This document shows, piece after piece, positions 14,999-16,886 of a stretch of 16,886 nucleotides of DNA. The notes under the pieces are model-generated. The model worked only from the letters and a program-made list of their open reading frames with translations, was not told the origin of the DNA and ran no database searches. The position numbers and the translations under genes were made by a program. Every line of letters begins with the position of its first letter. Position 1 is the first letter of the stretch. The stretch comes from Armatimonadota bacterium (lineage in GTDB: Bacteria; Armatimonadota; Fervidibacteria; Fervidibacterales; Fervidibacteraceae), in the NCBI GenBank assembly GCA_026419315.1, contig JANZZQ010000011.1:1-16886 (forward strand). The letters run 5' to 3'.

Positions 14999-15952
14999 AT
15001 GAAGCAAGGCGAAACTGGGACGGGAATCGAGAAAATTTCAGGTTGGTCACCGCTTTGGCGACTCACTTTGTTCGTGACTTTAGCATCCTTGACGGTTCTT
15101 TTTTGCGCTGTCATGGGCGTAGCGATCGCTTGGGTTTGGCTTTCAACTGAGCATGAGATTCCGTTGGAGTTTTCAAAGATTCTGCCGGAACATCGGTTCA
15201 TCGTGTCGGCAGCAGTTATCAGCGCTTCATACCCCCCGTTGATTCTTTTGACCTTCGCCTTCATGCGCAGGATTAGTCAAGGCTCGCTTGAGCCGTTCGG
15301 TTTAATTCGCAGGAATTGGCTGAGAGATTTGATGCTTGGAATCCTGTTCGGTGCGACCTTTGTGGCTGCCATGTTCTCATTTTACGCCTTGACGAGTTTG
15401 GTTCACTTCAAGCCAGTCCCACAAGTTAACTGGGGACATTGGTTCATCATGAGTTTTTGGTTGTGCCCGCTCGTTGGCTTCACCGAGGAGTTGGTCTTCC
15501 GCGGCTATTTGCTCAGTGAGTCTGAAAGGTGGAAAGGGAAAAAATTTGCTGTCGTCTTCACCAGCATGCTTTTCTGGCTCGCCCATTTGGGGCAGGGGAA
15601 TGTTCACGAACCCTTGGGAATTGCGGGGACACTGGTTCTGGGCGTCGCTTTTGCGCTCATGAGATACTTTACGGGTGGGCTTTGGTTTCCAATCGGATTC
15701 CACGGGAGTTACGATTGGGTGACTTTTTGTTTTGGTGGCGACATCGGGCTGGGGTTACCCATATTGACAGACTTCAAGCCGAATGTCCCCGCTTGGCTGG
15801 TTGGACCATCGGGACATGTTGGATTGATGGATTTGGCATTTTACCTTTTGCTGCTTTTGAGCGTTGTGCTTTTGATGCCGAAGTTTTGGCGGAAAGGGGA
15901 AAATTCAGTGCAGGAAAGTCAAGGGCAGCAACTTCAAGGTGATTTGCGTTAA
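14999..15952 (+). CDS. CPBP family intramembrane metalloprotease (CAAX/Abi type)
   Basis: This 317-residue polytopic membrane protein belongs to the CPBP/Abi family, relatives of the eukaryotic Rce1 prenyl protease. Helices are likely near 22-46, 68-88, 110-133, 147-160, 183-197, 204-222 and 268-293. The family signature is intact: the glutamate pair Glu163/Glu164 with Arg168 in FTEELVFRGY, His196 in FWLAHLG, and His235 with Asp239 in GFHGSYDW. Bacterial members have been linked to bacteriocin self-immunity and protein processing, but most have no known substrate. I infer protease activity from the conserved residues only. ATG at 14999 is preceded by CGAGGCG about 8 bases upstream. It stands alone on the plus strand: murF diverges upstream, the oxidoreductase gene converges downstream, and a terminator follows 42 bases after the stop. 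Confidence 0.9.
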   Translation: MKQGETGTGIEKISGWSPLWRLTLFVTLASLTVLFCAVMGVAIAWVWLSTEHEIPLEFSKILPEHRFIVSAAVISASYPPLILLTFAFMRRISQGSLEPFGLIRRNWLRDLMLGILFGATFVAAMFSFYALTSLVHFKPVPQVNWGHWFIMSFWLCPLVGFTEELVFRGYLLSESERWKGKKFAVVFTSMLFWLAHLGQGNVHEPLGIAGTLVLGVAFALMRYFTGGLWFPIGFHGSYDWVTFCFGGDIGLGLPILTDFKPNVPAWLVGPSGHVGLMDLAFYLLLLLSVVLLMPKFWRKGENSVQESQGQQLQGDLR

Positions 15953-15994
15953 ACGGTGGCTATCCGAAAAGGCGATGCCCCCGCGGAGCCAATT

Positions 15995-16037
15995 TTCGGT
16001 TTGGCGGAAACCGAACTATTCGGTGAGCGAATTTTTT
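15995..16037 (+). terminator. Double-hairpin intrinsic terminator after the CPBP gene
   Basis: The first hairpin pairs TTCGGTTT (15995-16002) with AAACCGAA (16008-16015) around GGCGG. The second pairs ATTCG (16018-16022) with CGAAT (16028-16032) around GTGAG and runs into six Ts (16032-16037). The middle segments ACCGAA (16010-16015) and TTCGGT (16019-16024) can also pair with each other, an alternative fold that would disrupt both hairpins. It lies 42 bases after the CPBP protease stop, with no plus-strand gene beyond it. Confidence 0.75.
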
Positions 16038-16113
16038 CTGATTGAGCAAAAGCCAAACCCCAAGAATGTCCCCAAATCACTCGGCATACTCCCTTGCAGA
16101 GAAGAGACAAACT

Positions 16114-16886
16114 TCACCGCGAGACAACGCGCAGTTGGCGGTCTTGAAGGGGTAGATTGATGGGGACATTGCCAGCACGGTGCGATGCGTGGAAAGCGAT
16201 TCCTATCTCCAATGCTGCGCGACCATCGTAGCCACTGGAAATTGGTTGCCTGTCTTGTTCAATCGCGTCAATCAGGTCTTGCAAAGCCGCTTGCATTGGG
16301 GGTGTGAAACGGGGTGGGTTTGGATAGTGCTTTCTTCGAAGCAGGTATCTGGGTCGGAATTGGTAAGCGGGGCGTTGTGGGTCTGGAGGGTAGACATCGG
16401 CGTAAACTTCAACTTGAACGCCGTCGTTGAAAGTGTCAATTCGGATTACCCCGTTGGAGCCGTGGAGTTCGATGGTGAAACCTTGTCCGCCACCGACATC
16501 CGCGAAAGCGAAGACTCCGTTGCGGAAGTGAACAACGCCGTAACCTCCGGGGTCGGTCGGATGGTCATCGCGAACCCAACCGCAAACCCAATCTGCGTCG
16601 CCAGCAAAGTATCTCATCATGTCCCAAAGGTGAGTTCCATTGTGCAAGAGCCATGTCCACATAGTCCCGTGAAGGCGAACCAAATCGCCAATTACACCGC
16701 CTTCAAGTAACGCTTTAGCTCGTTGGTAAGTCGGATGGTAGCGGCGTGGGTGATTGACCAAAATTTTCGTCCCCGACCTTTCACACGCCGCAATCATTTC
16801 GTCCGCTTCTTCAAGGGATGTTGCCATTGCCTTCTCGCAAATTTCCCCTTTGACTCCCGCTTCAGCGGCGGCGATGACAACTTGGG
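16114..16886 (-). CDS. Gfo/Idh/MocA family oxidoreductase, 5' end beyond the window
   Basis: This partial gene (256 visible residues and the stop; the N-terminus lies past the window end) belongs to the NAD(P)-dependent Gfo/Idh/MocA sugar and inositol dehydrogenase family. Reading from the edge, VVIAAAEAGVKGEICEKAMATSLEEAD is the end of the Rossmann domain. The conserved EKP motif appears as EKA, keeping the lysine but replacing proline. The substrate domain contains NHPRRYHPTY and GTHLWDMMRYFAGDADW, matching the family's G-x-H-x2-D catalytic block, then the sheet region GQGFTIELHGSNGVIRID. The ATG at 16827 is internal, as the frame is open to the edge with good similarity. The substrate cannot be told; sugars, inositols and related polyols are typical. 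It converges on the CPBP protease gene. Confidence 0.9.
   Translation of the reverse strand, partial: QVVIAAAEAGVKGEICEKAMATSLEEADEMIAACERSGTKILVNHPRRYHPTYQRAKALLEGGVIGDLVRLHGTMWTWLLHNGTHLWDMMRYFAGDADWVCGWVRDDHPTDPGGYGVVHFRNGVFAFADVGGGQGFTIELHGSNGVIRIDTFNDGVQVEVYADVYPPDPQRPAYQFRPRYLLRRKHYPNPPRFTPPMQAALQDLIDAIEQDRQPISSGYDGRAALEIGIAFHASHRAGNVPINLPLQDRQLRVVSR

Noticed and set aside
1..16886. CRISPR arrays, transposases, integrases, phage genes, toxin-antitoxin pairs
   Set aside because: No regularly spaced repeats and no recognisable proteins of these kinds. The MazG here is the nucleotide pyrophosphohydrolase, not a toxin.

Overview
The window reads as a bacterial chromosome fragment of mostly housekeeping genes, tightly packed and with about half G+C. 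Several starts carry strong GGAGG-type ribosome binding sites, and several genes probably start at GTG. The first 19 bases are not genomic. They match the transposase mosaic-end adapter used in tagmentation libraries, so the left end is an untrimmed assembly edge. The gene content fits a free-living, possibly thermophilic bacterium (G+C-rich tRNA stems, HrcA, a family 4 Fe-S uracil-DNA glycosylase, a SurA-like lipoprotein). An Armatimonadota or Fervidibacteria-like lineage is a guess from overall style and is not demonstrated.

Layout. (1) Positions 1-220 hold the adapter, a possible 3' end of a gene, and a palindromic repeat-like element. (2) Positions 221-3318, minus strand, hold three consecutive NAD-dependent sugar-nucleotide SDR genes, transcribed in the order UDP-glucuronate decarboxylase, epimerase/dehydratase, 4-epimerase. 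Together they look like a supply module for glycan or envelope nucleotide sugars. (3) A 320-base divergent spacer contains a weak CIRCE-like inverted repeat. (4) Positions 3639-8097, plus strand, hold a compact run: hrcA, family 4 uracil-DNA glycosylase, yebC, a SurA/PrsA-like lipoprotein and mazG, with short gaps or overlaps. This run combines stress regulation, DNA repair, envelope folding and nucleotide-pool cleaning. (5) A 275-base spacer ends in a good sigma70-type promoter (TTGACA-16-TAAAAT). It leads into an unrecognised 71-residue basic protein gene, a CAT-anticodon tRNA gene one base after its stop, then accB, secD, secF and rph. (6) Positions 13380-14774, minus strand, hold murF, outside any cell-wall cluster. 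(7) Positions 14999-15952, plus strand, hold a CPBP/Abi membrane protease followed by a two-hairpin terminator. (8) Positions 16114-16886, minus strand, hold a Gfo/Idh/MocA oxidoreductase cut by the window end.

I saw no CRISPR array, transposase, prophage or clear defence island. The most unusual items are the small basic protein gene joined to a tRNA gene, the long arginine-rich tail on SecF, the parvulin-like lipoprotein that seems to lack catalytic residues, the FF variant of the biotin attachment motif in AccB, and the terminator built from repeated TTCGGT segments. I did not find a convincing new multi-gene system.
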